This document shows, piece by piece, positions 13,201 through 25,880 of a stretch of DNA of 64,000 bases. Under the pieces are notes generated by a model. The model was not told where the DNA came from. It did not search any database and saw only the letters and a list, made by a program, of their open reading frames with translations. Made by a program: the position numbers and the translations under genes. Within the stretch, counting starts at the first letter, position 1. Every line of letters starts with the position of its first letter. The stretch lies in NCBI GenBank assembly GCA_946699065.1, contig CAMPDV010000215.1:62001-126000 (forward strand), in the 5' to 3' direction. The stretch comes from Loxodes magnus (Eukaryota > Ciliophora > Karyorelictea > Loxodida > Loxodidae).

Positions 13201-15110
13201 AAAGTAAATAAGAATTCTCCCTATTTATAAAAAAGGATCGAAAAGTAAATGAAAGAATTGAAGTCCTATAGCTCTTATTAATATAATTCTAAAAATTTAC
13301 GACAAATTATTAACTTAGAGAATTTATGAGTTTGCTAATTAGCGTAATATTATATACCCCTCATAAAAAGGATTCCTTAGAAAAGATTAAACTAAGCATC
13401 ATGTATGAACTTTGCAACAAATTATAGATTTGCATAGAAAGTGAGTAAAGAAAAAACATCTTTATACTACTCTTGTAGATGTAGAAAAGATATTTGATAC
13501 TATTGACAGACTATTAATTTTTGATCACTTAAGAAGAATTAAGCTTCCTTTAGCATTAATTAATAGCTTTGAATCTTTTTAAAAACAATTGAATGTTAGA
13601 TTTATTTAAAATGGAACCCTCTCTAGAAATTTACTCCATAATAACGGAGTTTTATAAGGGAATTCACATGGATCAGTTCTTGCTATTATCTTCTATGATA
13701 TTGTTATAAGATTTATTGAAATTTATCAAAAAAGTACGGCTTTAAAATATGTGGTTAAACTTTTATTAAGAAAGCTTGGGCAGATGATATAATCCTAAAT
13801 TCAGATGAAATAAACCTAATTCATTGATTTAAGCAACTTTTAAAATTTCTAGTTGAGTAAAATAATCTATCGATGTAGGAAAGTGTGAATACATCTGTTT
13901 CTTAAAGAAAAATAAAAGCTAAAATGATTCTAACTTTAAAATTACTTTTAATAACATATAGGTTAAAAAATCTAATTATATAGCATACTTGGGATACAAA
14001 TTTAATGAATATGAATACTATAAATCTCACTACAATGAAATCTATCAAAAGTTTAGATAATGTGTAAATGGCGCTATTTTGTAACTATCTAAATATAAAA
14101 ATATAACACCATCAAATTATGAACAGATTTTTCGATCATTTATTCTTCCAAAAGTAGAATATAGTTCAGAAGTAATTCCATGAGGTATAATTCGTGGAAT
14201 TCAAAAAATTAAAAATAATGTTCATGCAAGCTAAAGAAAAGTAGCAAGATAGGCCTCACAAAGTCCAAACTAGACATTTAATGAATCTTGTTTCATAGAT
14301 CTAAATTGATTACCATTTGAATACTACATTGCATTTAAATACATAAAATTCTATATCAAAATAAAATTAGAAACTTAATTACAACCTGATTTGAATATTG
14401 CTTTTCTTTTTAATAGATCTAAGAACGATAGCTTAGACCATTTTAAAAGCCTTTAGAATTTGTCCAAATACTTTTAAATAAATTTAGAAAATACTTATGA
14501 AAGCAAAGAATTAACTAAAGAATCTAAAATTTAATTTAAAAGAAATTCTACCAAGAGGTAGTGATTCGGATGAGTGATATGCCTATAGCAAGTCTTTATT
14601 TTGGAGAAATTTAAAATGATATAGAAAAGTTTCCTTGTTATACATATACAACACTTAACAAGAACAAAACAAGAGAAATAATTTCAATATAAAAACTAAG
14701 AACTTTCTGTTACAATTTTTAATATTATTTTAAGAAAAGACTTTATAAAATAAACCATTCAAAATTTTGTAATTGTGGATAATTGGATATTTTCGAAAAT
14801 ATTGAGCAATGTGAATTACTAAAAGATTTGATTTAATAATTTAAATATTTTAAAAACTATTTTTACTCAAACTTTTAACTTATAACTAAAATAACCTTAA
14901 TCAAAATTTATCAACCCGAAAATAATTTGAAAAGATAGATCTCGAAATAAAATGCTTCCATAAAAAACTAATTCAAAGAAGAAATCTAATTATTTAACAA
15001 AATGATGAATTTTTATAAGAAATATTGAACTGAGAAAGCTTTGGAAGCTATAATGAATACGAAGAGGAAGATAAAACAGATATGGAACAAGATAATTAAT
15101 CAATAAATTA
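10225..15110 (+). pseudogene. Decayed LINE copy with ORF1 and ORF2
   Basis: A diverged, frameshifted relative of the intact element at 28.9-35.0 kb. The left end is placed at the ATG preceded by an A-run (10225), as in the intact copy. The ORF1 C-terminal domain is recognisable near 11,410-11,650 (FVTLSCQLDYATCDG against YVTVTQDLEQGTCDS). ORF2 follows with endonuclease motifs SINETWQHQNF (near 11,740), MGDFNALLHG (near 12,060) and CYMP. The reverse transcriptase shows KWKNWSPIAL (near 13,250), DVEKIFDTID, NNGVLQGNSHGSVL (near 13,650) and AWADD (13,767-13,781). DLNWLPFEYY and the C-terminal knuckle FCNCGQLDIFENIEQC (His replaced by Asn) follow. Several single-base frameshifts, for example near 11,690 and 13,740, show it is dead. 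Trp codons are mostly TGA, and TAA/TAG stand for Gln. Confidence 0.9.
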
Positions 15111-15189
15111 CTAAATTTACTTATTACCTAAATGAAAATATAGTAAAAACATATTAATTATTACTATTACTTAAGAAAATGATTTGATT

Positions 15190-15775
15190 AAGTAACTGAA
15201 ATCAAAAAAGATTAAGTAAATTTATGAGGAATTTGTTTATATGAAAAATAAATATTTTTTAATTTAATCCATATAAAGAAAAAATATTTTGGTAATTCAA
15301 AATATAGAAAGTTCTATTTAAACCTGATAATTTTTTAGTTTTAAGATTTAAATTTAAAGAGCTAATTAAATAATCTCTTTTAAAATTACTTATAATCAAA
15401 ATAAAAAAGCAGAATAAAATCTTTTGAATAAATTATTTCTTTTTAAATAAGACACAACTTAATGAATTGACTAATTCAGCTTTAAAATAAATTTTAGATT
15501 CTTAATATTTCTGATTAATATTGAAATAAAGTCCAAAATCATTTGTGTTAAAGTGGTTGCCTATATATATAAAAAGTCACTATAATAAATGATATTATAA
15601 TTTTTGGTTTTATTGCAAGAAACATAAAAGGTATGATGAAAAAGATTAACCAATAAAAAACTAATATAAAAATGAAATAGAAAAATTTTATTAAAAGAAA
15701 ATGATAATTAAGTCTAATCTAGAACAATATAAAGTATTCAAAATATTTGAAATGCTTCACATTAGATAATAATAT
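15190..15775 (+). pseudogene. Fragment related to the 52.1-53.3 kb coding region
   Basis: The plus strand has SPKSFVLKWLPIYIKSHYN near 15,535-15,595. It matches NPKKFILKWLTYWCEDK encoded near 53,070-53,120. The DNA agrees well around tattgaaataaa and ttaaagtggtt. The two copies are offset by a one-base indel just before this block, so at least one is frameshifted. It follows the LINE copy directly and may be its 3' part or a separate element. Function unknown. Confidence 0.4.
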
Positions 15776-18700
15776 AATATTTAAAATTAAGTAAAAATTA
15801 TAATTTTAATTATTTTATTGATTCTAAATTTTCTTTTTACTTTTATATTTATTAAAATTTTGTAAAATTAAAATCATTCAAATTACAAAATTTTTAAAAA
15901 TATGAAAATAAGAAGATTTAAATAATAAAATTAAGAGATTTAACAATTTCTAAAAATAAAAGAAATATATTACTAAGAATTATAAAATAGTTGCAATATA
16001 AAAATAACTTAAATTTTATAATTACATATAATTATACTATTATAGATTGAATAGTTAAAAAAAGTTAATTTCTATTGATTTAATTGCAAATTTTAAAGAT
16101 TGTAAAATAACTCAGATTTTTTATTAAAATTTATAATTATTTAATGGCTTATAAGCTAAATTATTTAATAATTACAACAAATCAAATTTAAATTATTTCA
16201 TCTTTACAACGCTAGTAAAGGCAGTTCTATTTATATGTATAAAGTTTGTTTGATTTAAAAAAATAAAATTATTAAAAATAATAAATTAACGTTAAAATAA
16301 CGTTAATTTCGCATCCTCTGAAATAAGAGACTTAATAATTTTATTAAAATATAAATTAGTAGAAAATTAGAAAATAATTACTTTATTTAATTTAAATTTT
16401 TAGATATTATATTAAATTTAATTAAATTTTTGTAGCAATTATTTTCTCATAAATTTATGTGCATTTTACTCAAAAAAAGTTATATTAAATTATCAAAATT
16501 AAAAATTTTTAAAACATATTTCAAGAAACGAAGTTATTCAGTGCCATTATTATGAGATTTTCTATTTTTAAATAAATACTCTTTAAAAAGTAAGAATAAT
16601 ACTTTGTTTAAAATAAAATTAAATGTAAAATTATTTGCTTTTAATTTAAAATAGTCTATTTTTATATTTATATGAGTTTAAAAATTTATATTTAGATAAG
16701 AAAATAAAATTTTTTATGCTTATAATGCAAGACTTTACAAATTATAAATTTAAATTAATGATAAAACATTTAGATTATAAATATTTATAATAGTTAATCT
16801 CATAAAATATAAAATAGATATGTGGAATAATATTAAAAAATATTTATTGATAATTTTAGTTTAATTTTCGGTATCTCTATAAATTGTTACCTTTTCAGAA
16901 CTATATTCTGTTTCCAATCTGTTTTCCATTGATTAAGTTATGTCATCTTAAAAAAAATTTAAATTCCTTTAAATAATTAATAACTCATGTAAGGTTTTGC
17001 TTAGATATAAATGTTTAAAAATTTACATTAAAATTAATGAAAGAGCTCTCTTTTTACTAACATACATTTGACATCAAATTTAGATCTCTTAAAAAATTGG
17101 TTAAAATTAATTAAAATTGGTATCTCATTAATAAAGAGTTTATATAATTTTCTTAACTCATCCGACATATTGGATTTGCAATTTTTAAATTGTTAAAGAA
17201 TACAACTCACAGAATTATTTTAAATGCTTTATTTACTATTCGAAAACTACTTTATTAGTGTAATTTTTAGTTAAGTAAAAAAATAATAACTCTCTTAGTT
17301 AGTTAAATCTACGTTGAAAAATTATTTATAAGTGCTTTTGGAATATATCTATTACAAACACTCATAAAAATTCTAAATTTATTCCTAGTTTGCACATTTC
17401 ATTTATTTGAAAGTACTAATAAATAAGTTTTAATGCTTTTAAATGTCAAAAACTCCAATCCTATTCTTATATTTTTTTGTTAATTTAAGCATTATTTGTT
17501 AAACTAATTTTCCTTAAATTAGAAATTTTGAAATTTAAGAAATAAAGAAAAGTTTTTTTCATTCGTATTTTAAAAAGGTTTTTAAAAAAGGTAAGAAAAA
17601 CAGCTAAATAAATTTAAATTTGAAATTATTAAAAAAAATTAAAAATGAAATATATAAAAATAAATTTAAAGCGAATAAAAATAATTAAATTAAAAAAGTC
17701 TTAATGAAATAAAAACATTTTCCTATAAATTAAATTAAATTCTCCTTTATAAACTATAATAGATAGGTAAGTATTCAATATACTTTATATAAAAAATATT
17801 ACCCTTAGTTATTTTATAAATCAAGTGTATACTACGTCTTAAGTAATAACTAAAGATTTTTATTTATAAAAGAATTTTTTACTGGAAAAAGTTTAGCATA
17901 TATTTTGCAAAAAATTTTGTAAGTTTTCCACTATTAAAATAGAGAAAAATTTAGATAAAAAAAGTGAAAAAAATAAAACTTCAATGTTTCTATTGTTAAG
18001 TCTTTTCAAAAAATTTAGCATTATAAGTAAAAGGATATAATTTAAAGATGAAGATTCAAAATTTTTATAATTTAGATCTTTTATTTTATAAATTGCGTTT
18101 TTACATTGCTCAACATTATTATCAATAAATCATAATAGTAATATTTTAAAAATTATTTTTCAAATATATTATTAGAAAAAAAAGGTAAATTAAAAAAATC
18201 AGAAAATACACTCTATTTTTGACTACCTATGAAATGAAACACTGAAGTAAGTTAAATTTGTATTACAATAAAAGAACTCTGATCTTTCATAGGTTGAATA
18301 ATTGAGAATATAACATATTATTTAAATTGTGCATTTCCAAGAATAAATTAATAAGATTTAATAATTAAAAAGAACTTATTTAGCACTTTAGCAAACAATA
18401 AAAAGTGACTAAGGTGTATTTTTTAAAGAGATGCTTAAATCCATTAAATTATTTGAAGGTGAGAGTAAAAATGTTTTTTAAATATATTCAACAAAAATTT
18501 TTAAAATAAATTTTGAGAAGATAATATAATATTTATATAGAAATGTTTATATGATTCAGATTGCCATCTTGCAATTTTAATTGCTATTTCTTAACTTAGA
18601 TGTGCTTTTCTCCACTTCCTTTTTATATTTTTTATAATTTCACATAAATAAAGAACGGAGTAGAGGGTATTATGCTTTATTATAAATTAGAAGTATTTAC

Positions 18701-20529
18701 TGAATAAATTTTTTTATTATCTAAAGTTACTTATTTATATTGTCTTAGTATCTGGGCTTCATTTTAATTATTTCTAAAAATATTATTTCAAACTCTCTTA
18801 TTTCCATTTTTTAGTTCTGACTCTTTAATGTAAGCATAAATTTTCTTTTCGTTTTTAAATTCCTAAATTATGATTAATTAAATATACATTAAATACTTAT
18901 GCTTAAGGATTTATAAAATCTATAAATTTATTTCTTCTACTTTTTTTTAAATTCAAAAGTTCTTATAGAGAAATGTCAAGCTAAATATATAATAGCAATC
19001 ACAATTTTTCAAGAAGTTATACTTGAAATTATTTCAATCTAAATCGATGCATTTTTTCTTGTTATTTTTTTTCCTAAAATTCTTAATAATAATTTATTTT
19101 TTCAAAATAAATTATTCTGCTACACTTTTCTATGCTATTTTTCATTTCTTAATATCTGTATAATATTTAAATTTGCTTATCTTCCTTTATAATTTATGTA
19201 AATAAATTTCTTTTAATAAAATTCTACTTATTCCTTGATTAAAATACCTTATTTAATCAATTTACTTTTCTTTTACTAATTTTCGGTTAAAAGTTAAATT
19301 TACAAAAGAGCATTTACTTATAATTTAGATTCAGCAACTATATGTAAAAATCATTTTCATACTAAATTTTTAATTTATCTATTTTTCTTTCTATAAACGT
19401 TAAATTTCCTAATATTTTCCTAAATTTTTTACTTAAAAATGCATACAAATCTAAAATATCTATCGAAACTTGACGAGTTTCTCAATACTTAAATTAACAA
19501 TTTTTAATTTTAGGCTAATATCTTTTGAAGTTATATTTTTAAACTTAAATATATTTTTTATTTAGCAATTTTAGTTCATAATAAATTTTTTATTGGAACA
19601 ACAAATTTAGTGACTTTTAAGTCCTTTTAAGAATGATTATTATCAGTATTGCATAATCTAATCTCTAAAAAAATTTAGCTTAAAGAAATCTTTATATTCA
19701 CCTGATGTCGTTTCTTTTAAAATTTTTCAATCGATCAATGTTTAATTATATTCTTGGTTAAAAACAATTTCGGTTATGATATTTTAATATGAGATGCTTC
19801 CCTCGATTGCTGATTTAAACTTCAAAGTTAACTTTTAATTCTTTAATCACTCTTCCTTAAGTAATAATTTTAATAATTAGAAAATTTCTTCAATTAGATA
19901 AAATAAAGAAAATCGAATTAGCTTTTACCTCATAAGAGAGTTCCAATATTAATTAAACACTAAAAATTTCGATCTTAACTGACAATCCACAAACAAAAAT
20001 ATTTAATCGTAAGAAAACATTATTTAAAATCTAAAATATCAAGAAAATGCAACAACAGGAGCTTTTTTTATTTTCAAAAATTTTAAATAAACATGAGTTA
20101 AAAAAATTATCCGTTTAAAATTTTAATTATAAGACAATTTTTTGTAATTTTTATCATAAGTAGTCAAAAGCTAGGTTTAATTTAGAACACATATTTTCTC
20201 TTCTTTAAAATGTTTAAGATATTTTCTATGTATATTTTAGTGAATAGGTTTCATAAAATTACGAAAGTAAAATGTTATTATTTTGATCTAAATTTTGTCT
20301 TGTTAGACATAAATAATTCTTCACAAATGATTCTTTGACCTCTGCTAAAAAATATTTTCCTTATATTATTGTATTAATTAAATTTTTGATATCATTTATG
20401 TAAAAATTTCTTCAGAAAGAAGGTAAAATTAATCAACTTAGACAAATGAGTAAGAAAAATAAAGAAGAATTCTAATTAAAATTGTAGATTTCTCTTAATA
20501 TTAAAGGCTAAATTAAAATTTTATCAACT
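15776..20529. other. A+T-rich stretch, no supportable feature
   Basis: Nearly 5 kb of A+T-rich DNA. Patches near 17.0-17.5 kb and 19.6-19.9 kb are slightly less simple, but I can support no gene, repeat or RNA in them. No tRNA- or rRNA-like sequence was seen. Confidence 0.5.
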
Positions 20530-21160
20530 ATGGCAAGAAAAATTATTTTTAGTTATGTTTATAATATTCGTCCAAATCAAACGAAATAGAATCTGGATCT
20601 CTTAAATCTTTGTCATCGATCTATTTATAAAAAGGAAGTATTCATTCTTCAAATTTTTAAGGAAAAAAATTAAAAACACAGGATTTGTCGAAATTCCTTC
20701 TTTTAAAAGAAAAATAGAATTTACATTTAGTGATGATGAAATTATTAAGTTTCATTTGGGAACAAATAAATACATAAGCCTTTAGTAAATCAAATCTTTT
20801 ATACTTGATTATTTAATCATAAATTTGAAAAAATTAAGAAGGTTTTAATCATTTAGATGAATATTTTTCTTAAAAATGTAAATTCATGTTTTTTTAAAAT
20901 ATTTTCTATAATTTAATTCTTTCAGTATAAGAAATCATGGTTTTTAGATTTTTTTATTATGCAAAACAAAGAATTTTTATTTATGAGTTTTTTTTATGAT
21001 AAGGCTTTAAAGAATAATTTTTATACTTTTAATGAGGAATTTTTTTATTTAAATTTTAATATATTGTGTTCTGACGTTTTTTGTTTGAATTTGCAGATCA
21101 TATGTGAATAGAACGGTTCTGTTTTTTCGAATGACCGTTTAAAAAGTTATTTTTAAAATT
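20530..21160 (+). pseudogene. Coding-like region with a frameshift, unknown
   Basis: From an ATG at 20,530 the sequence reads MARKIIFSYVYNIRPNQ and continues to about 20,670. It goes on one frame later with KNTGFVEIPSFKRKIEFTFS and DDEIIKFHLGTNKYISL. A further patch in frame 1 (20,941-21,140) reads KEFLFMSFFYDKALKNNF. The mixed residue use stands out against the simple-sequence surroundings. No family is recognised. The frame change near 20,671 could be a mutation or an unrecognised short intron. Likely a decayed transposon or gene fragment. Confidence 0.3.
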
Positions 21161-22593
21161 TTAATATTTAAGAATTGTAATATTTTTATTTTTAAAAATT
21201 TTTTTAAGAATAATTTTTGTATTGTTTTTAACTTAAAAATTTTTATCAAAGAATAAAGAATCTGAAAAATTTGAAGACTGATTTAAGTTATCTTTAAATT
21301 TTAAGCTTCGAATTAGTCATTTTTTTGTTTTAAATAGGTTAATTTAATTTTTAATTTTATGTATGCTATTCTTTTAATTATCACAAGTTTTTACATTTAT
21401 AAAAAATTTTATGCGCTTTTATTGCCTATTTTTTAAAATAGATTTTAAAATTTTTTAAGAAAAAGATTTATTGATATTTTTTAAATAAATCAAAACAACC
21501 ACTAAATAATTTTTTTAAAGAAATATTTACAATTCAAAATTATCTCAAAATTAATATATTTAAATTTTACGTTAAGATATATTTTTACATTTCAATTTTT
21601 TATAAATGCTCTTTTGGTTTTATGAATCGTATAAACATTACTTAAATTTATGTAAATTTATTAATCTTTTTTTAGATTTTTTTTAGCATTTTTTCTATTT
21701 ATAAAAAAGATTAGATTAATTTCCTTTACTAAAAAATTTAATTTAAGATAATCTAAATACAATGTTTAGAATTAAATCATATAAAGATTTTTATATAAAT
21801 GATATTTTTTTTAAACTTTAATTCTTTTTCGAGTTTTTTGCTTTGATTTTTTTAAATATATATAAATGTATTTTTAAGTTTAGATTTGTTATTTGCTAAA
21901 TTTTAGGAATTTTTACTTTTTTTTAATTTAATTTTATTTACACTTTCAAATTGATAAAAAAGTTATTTTATATAATAGTAATGAGGATGATTAATTGATA
22001 AATCTATCTTTAATTTTTATTTTATAGGTATCTTAATACCAATTTTTGAAATCTAAGATTAAGTTATTTTTATTTTTTTCTTTTAAGTTGATTACATAAT
22101 TTAAAATCCTTCATTTAAATAGATTTATCTTTTGTGATGATGGGGATTTTTAAATAAAAAAAAGAATTCCATTTATTTAAATTATTGATTGCATTTAGTT
22201 ATAGTTTATTATTTTTTTAATTAACTAATTAAATCTCATATTAGAAGAAATTTTTTTAATTTTTACAATACCATAATTCAACTAGAAAAAGAAGTTCTAA
22301 ATTATAGTAAAATAAAGACTTTAATCATGAAAGTAATTAAATATAATAAATATAATTAAATATTGTATAAAATTTTATTTAAATATTAAAATTAAAATAT
22401 TTAGAAAAGTTAAAAATTTGTTTTGAGCTTTGATATTTTATGAACATTTTATAATTAATTTTGTAAAATTTAAAGTTTATTACTTTTAATTAATTATTTA
22501 TATTATCTAATTTTTTATACCGATTTATAATAAGTTTTTTCCAAGTGATAGGTTTCGAACCAACCTATAAAAGTTATACTTGCTAATAACTTA
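21161..22593. other. A+T-rich stretch, no feature seen
   Basis: Very simple T-rich and A-rich DNA. It contains a small inverted repeat at 22,552-22,572 (ataggtt and aacctat around ggttcga, minus-strand sense), which I do not consider a tRNA. Confidence 0.45.
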
Positions 22594-22628
22594 TTAAATT
22601 AAATTAAATTAAATTAAATTAAATTAAA
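22594..22628 (-). repeat. (TTTAA)n tail joined to a Gag-like remnant
   Basis: Seven tandem aaatt units immediately to the left of the minus-strand Gag-like remnant. Seen from the minus strand it is a 3' tail, as at the end of the intact LINE. This suggests the remnant was inserted by the LINE machinery. Confidence 0.55.
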
Positions 22629-23260
22629 GTGTTAAAGAAGGATCGTCTACTTAAAAGCTTCCTACTTCCCTATCCAACCAATAGGAACTTGATCTCTAGG
22701 TGGTCTTCTCCTCCCTTCACTGTCAAGTTTTCGGAATGGTTGTCTCTTCATATAGCTTGCTTTCTTCTTATAAATTTCTCCATTCATGGTTGGGTAAAAT
22801 TAGGTTAGGTCATTCCATATTTTCTATTAAATCTTCTTTCTCTTCCAGCATCGTCTCCATAGCTGGTCTGTTCTCCTGCAGATGTAACATTTTTTCCTAA
22901 AATATTTCTCTTTCGTTTGTTCAATTGGCTTATTATTCTCTTATTCCAATAGTACTTTTGGTGCTAAATATCCTGAGGAATAGTTTTTCTAAAGTAGGAA
23001 GAATTGGTTATTCTAACCTATTCTAATTTGACTACATATTCTACTTTCAATAGTTGATGTATCGCTAGCAATTTAGCTAACAAGTCTGAGACAAAAGTAG
23101 TCAAACGTCTTTAAATATTGGTTCTGTTAATCTTTTCTTATACTGAAGTGTTCTTTGAGCAAACATATTTATCAATTACCTAGACTAAATCTTATTACAA
23201 CCTCTTAAATAATCTGTCATAATAACTAGTTAGAGATATCTTAGATATTAAAGTATTTCT
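22629..23260 (-). pseudogene. Gag-like zinc-knuckle protein (copy G3)
   Basis: A minus-strand frame runs from about 23,260 to 22,800. It reads as a helical N-terminal region (for example YLKTFDYFCLRLVSQIASD, then NYSSGYLAPKVLLEQENNK) followed by the knuckle CYICRRTDQLWRRC at 22,848-22,889. The knuckle has the C-x2-C and final C, but Asp-Gln replaces the usual Gly-His, so zinc binding is doubtful. Downstream blocks match copy G2 at 4.5-4.9 kb. The helical region followed by a knuckle is the usual arrangement of retroelement Gag or LINE ORF1 proteins. No reverse transcriptase is attached: the sequence passes directly into a pentamer tail, so this looks like a short non-autonomous or deleted element. 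Confidence 0.5.
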
Positions 23261-23602
23261 AAAATAAATAATATCTCTTATGAATAATTAAACTTATAAT
23301 GTATTTGGTACTTCTCTTTTATTAGATTTAGATTTACTATTACTTAGCTTTCTTCTTTATTGGATCTATATTTTATTTTACCCTCCAAATATTTTTTGTT
23401 CTAATACTTGAATTGCTTATAATTATCTACCTTATGTATGTTAAATTTCTATATTTAAGGATAATTAAAGTATTTTCTACTTATTGGATATTAACAGTCT
23501 AATCCTCATTATTTATTTTCCTTTTCATTTAATCCTTTTTTAATTTCCTTCATTTAAAAACAATATAATTAATTTATAGTTTTAGCTTAATTAAGAAGAC
23601 AA

Positions 23603-23635
23603 ATCTAACTATCTAGTTTAGTAAGATAGTTAGAT
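23603..23635. repeat. Perfect 12-bp hairpin with 9-base loop
   Basis: Arms atctaactatct (23603-23614) and agatagttagat (23624-23635) are exact complements around agtttagta. It lies between the minus-strand Gag-like remnant and the plus-strand coding-like region. It could be a structured RNA end, a terminal inverted repeat relic or an intergenic hairpin. The function is unknown. Confidence 0.75.
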
Positions 23636-23693
23636 ATAAAAGGGTAACCATAAGAATAATAAAGAAAAGTGATTATAACAAAATATACTATCA

Positions 23694-24840
23694 ATGATAC
23701 TTTACTGTAGCATATCAAATGCTAAGCAGTTTAGATCTTTAGTTTATATTTTATAGAAATGAAGCTACCCAATATTTAAATATCAAAATATAATTAAAAA
23801 TAATAACAAAAAGAGATATAGTAGCATGCATTAGACTATAGAGTCTAACTACAAGTCATCCACTCATTAATTAAAACTAAGAAAAGATTAAGTAGAAAAA
23901 TTAGATTTAAATACAGAAACTTATTCTTATGGAAGCCTTAAGAATAGAAGGTCTGTTAAGCTAAACAACACTATAGAAGAAGTTTCTAAACATATTTCCT
24001 AACCAATTTTCATTCTAATATTCGAAATATAAAGCGGCATTAACTTTATTTCTCTGTAGCTAGCTAGTTAGGAAGTAGAAAGATTATCTTAATTAGTTAC
24101 TTATTTTAGAGACTGAACTATCAGTCAGCATATTCGTTAGCAGTAATTTGAATTTGCACAAGGATACATAATTAGTCCAGCATCTTCTCATAAGCTTTAC
24201 TTTGAGTCTTTAAGCTTAGTTTTAGTTACTTACATTTAATATTTGGAAAATGCTTTGGTAATAAAGCAGTTATTATTATAATTAAAATAAACTTTACTTT
24301 ATTCAGCTTTAAAGCTGCTTAGTCTAGTCCCTAGTTCCTTAATTTTCTTTTAATATCCCAATCATTTTATCATATTGCTAAGTTAGATCTTTTCATTAGT
24401 AAGTAAACTGGCAGATTTTTTATTATCAAAAGTCTTAAGATATTAAAGATACCAAGAAGAATAATTAGTAATAAGATCAAGCAGCCAACATAGTCTGTTA
24501 TAGCTTAAGCCAAGGATCTTATTTATAGATATAAAGCAGATAGCTCAGAAGGAAGATTTATAAAAGGACTAAAGAGAATAATGAAATTATATATTAAAGA
24601 AGCATTATGAAATCCATATTCAGCTAAGAATTTATATTAAACATAATAAGAGAAAAAGGCAGATTCATCCTAACATTACAAAACTGGACGCTCATTAGAG
24701 AAAAATCTACCTTTATATTATTTAAGTTCAGCTACTAAGAGAAAGGATATAGATCAAAATAATAAATTATAAAGAAGAAAATTAGATATTAAAAAGTGGA
24801 TAGATTTGCGTTAATAACTAAGTATTAGTTTTAGTATTAT
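23694..24840 (+). pseudogene. Coding-like region, unknown, frame change near 24.45 kb
   Basis: From an ATG at 23,694 one frame gives a long protein-like sequence, including QVEKLDLNTETYSYGSLKN, LASQEVERLSQLVTYFRDW and FEFAQGYIISPASSHKLYFE. Leucine-rich hydrophobic helices follow. First codon positions are G-enriched here. From about 24,450 a different frame looks better: RYKADSSEGRFIKGLKRIM, EALWNPYSAKNLYQ, KRKDIDQNNKLQRRKLDIK. The change of frame implies a mutation or an intron. Base composition is less extreme than in the neighbourhood, so several frames look protein-like and the assignment is not secure. No domain is recognised and there is no second copy in the window. Confidence 0.35.
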
Positions 24841-24949
24841 AATATTGTAAAATTAATACTCTTATAAAAATAGATTTAAGCAAAGAATGATTTAAAGATA
24901 TCAATTTAATTTAATGTTTATAAAGTTATTAAATTACTGTTTTGCTAAA

Positions 24950-25720
24950 AATAATTATTAACATCCAAGAGATTACATTAAGTCTTAGCTTTAAAATTAA
25001 TTATGAGTTATAGCAAAAACCTTTTTCAAAACTGTTTATTTTACCAGCTTTCTTATTTCTACTTTTAATTACCATATAATAGTAGGATCCATGAATAATA
25101 GATACCCATTCTCTTCTTTTTTACTTAAAATGATGCTTCATGAATAAATTTTGGTCACTATCTAATTACCAACTGAGTAGGTTGTTTTTATTACTATTTC
25201 ATTTGAATGTATTAGAATTAGCTTTCTTCTTCTATAATTATAAATAACCCTATCTTCAATTCTTCATAGTCTAATCTTACTATCTTATTTAGATTCTTTA
25301 GCTAGACAACTTTCAATATCATTCATATATTCTTTTAATTCCTTTATAGCGAAGTTATTATATGCAACAATTAGCTTAACCTAAATAGGATTTAGAAATA
25401 CATTCTAATCATTTTGAATCCAATATTGCATCTCTTAAACTTACTCTAAACTGCTGAGATTGTACAATATTAACCTTTGTTCTTTAAATTTTTTCCCCTA
25501 ATTCTGCTTAATTTAGTTTCTATTAGATTAACTTTTTGGTGCTCATTTTGTTACTTACAACTCCTAGTCTTGATATCTCTTATCATGATTGTGTCTTCGT
25601 TCTATATAATATCTGGAACACCACTGGAAGTTATTTACCACACTTAATTAGCCTAAGCAATTTTTAAAACTTATTTACGCATATCCTATTTCTCCTTTCC
25701 TAAAATCTCAATTATAATTT
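24950..25720 (-). other. Coding-like patch, strand uncertain
   Basis: The minus strand reads as REWVSIIHGSYYYMVIKSRN, then KKAGKINSFEKGFCYNSQ, and nearer its start GVPDIIQNEDTIMIRDIKT. These are in different frames. The plus strand is also readable but less convincing. No family is recognised. It may be part of the same complex segment as 23.7-26.6 kb or an oppositely oriented insertion. Confidence 0.2.
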
Positions 25721-25880
25721 TTAGCCAGAATATACTGCCTGAAGCTTAAATCTAACAGTAACTCAAAAAATGTAATTAAAGTTTAGCTAAAAATGAAATA
25801 ATAAGTTTTATTACTTTAAATTTAAGATTGAGATTAGAAAGGTAAGTAAAATAGCCATTAATAATAGATAGGATAAACAT

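Noticed and set aside
22551-22573. tRNA or pol III B-box-like sequence (minus-strand ggttcgaaacc)
   Set aside because: The T-loop is not in the right position within the stem, and no acceptor, D or anticodon arms can be placed upstream.
22558-22573. Tetrahymena-like chromosome breakage sequence (gaaccaacctataaa)
   Set aside because: Only the aaccaacct core agrees. The flanking bases of the 15-bp Tetrahymena signal do not, and the genetic code argues against Tetrahymena.
22700-22900. Plus-strand 66-codon ORF
   Set aside because: Antisense shadow of the minus-strand Gag-like zinc-knuckle remnant.
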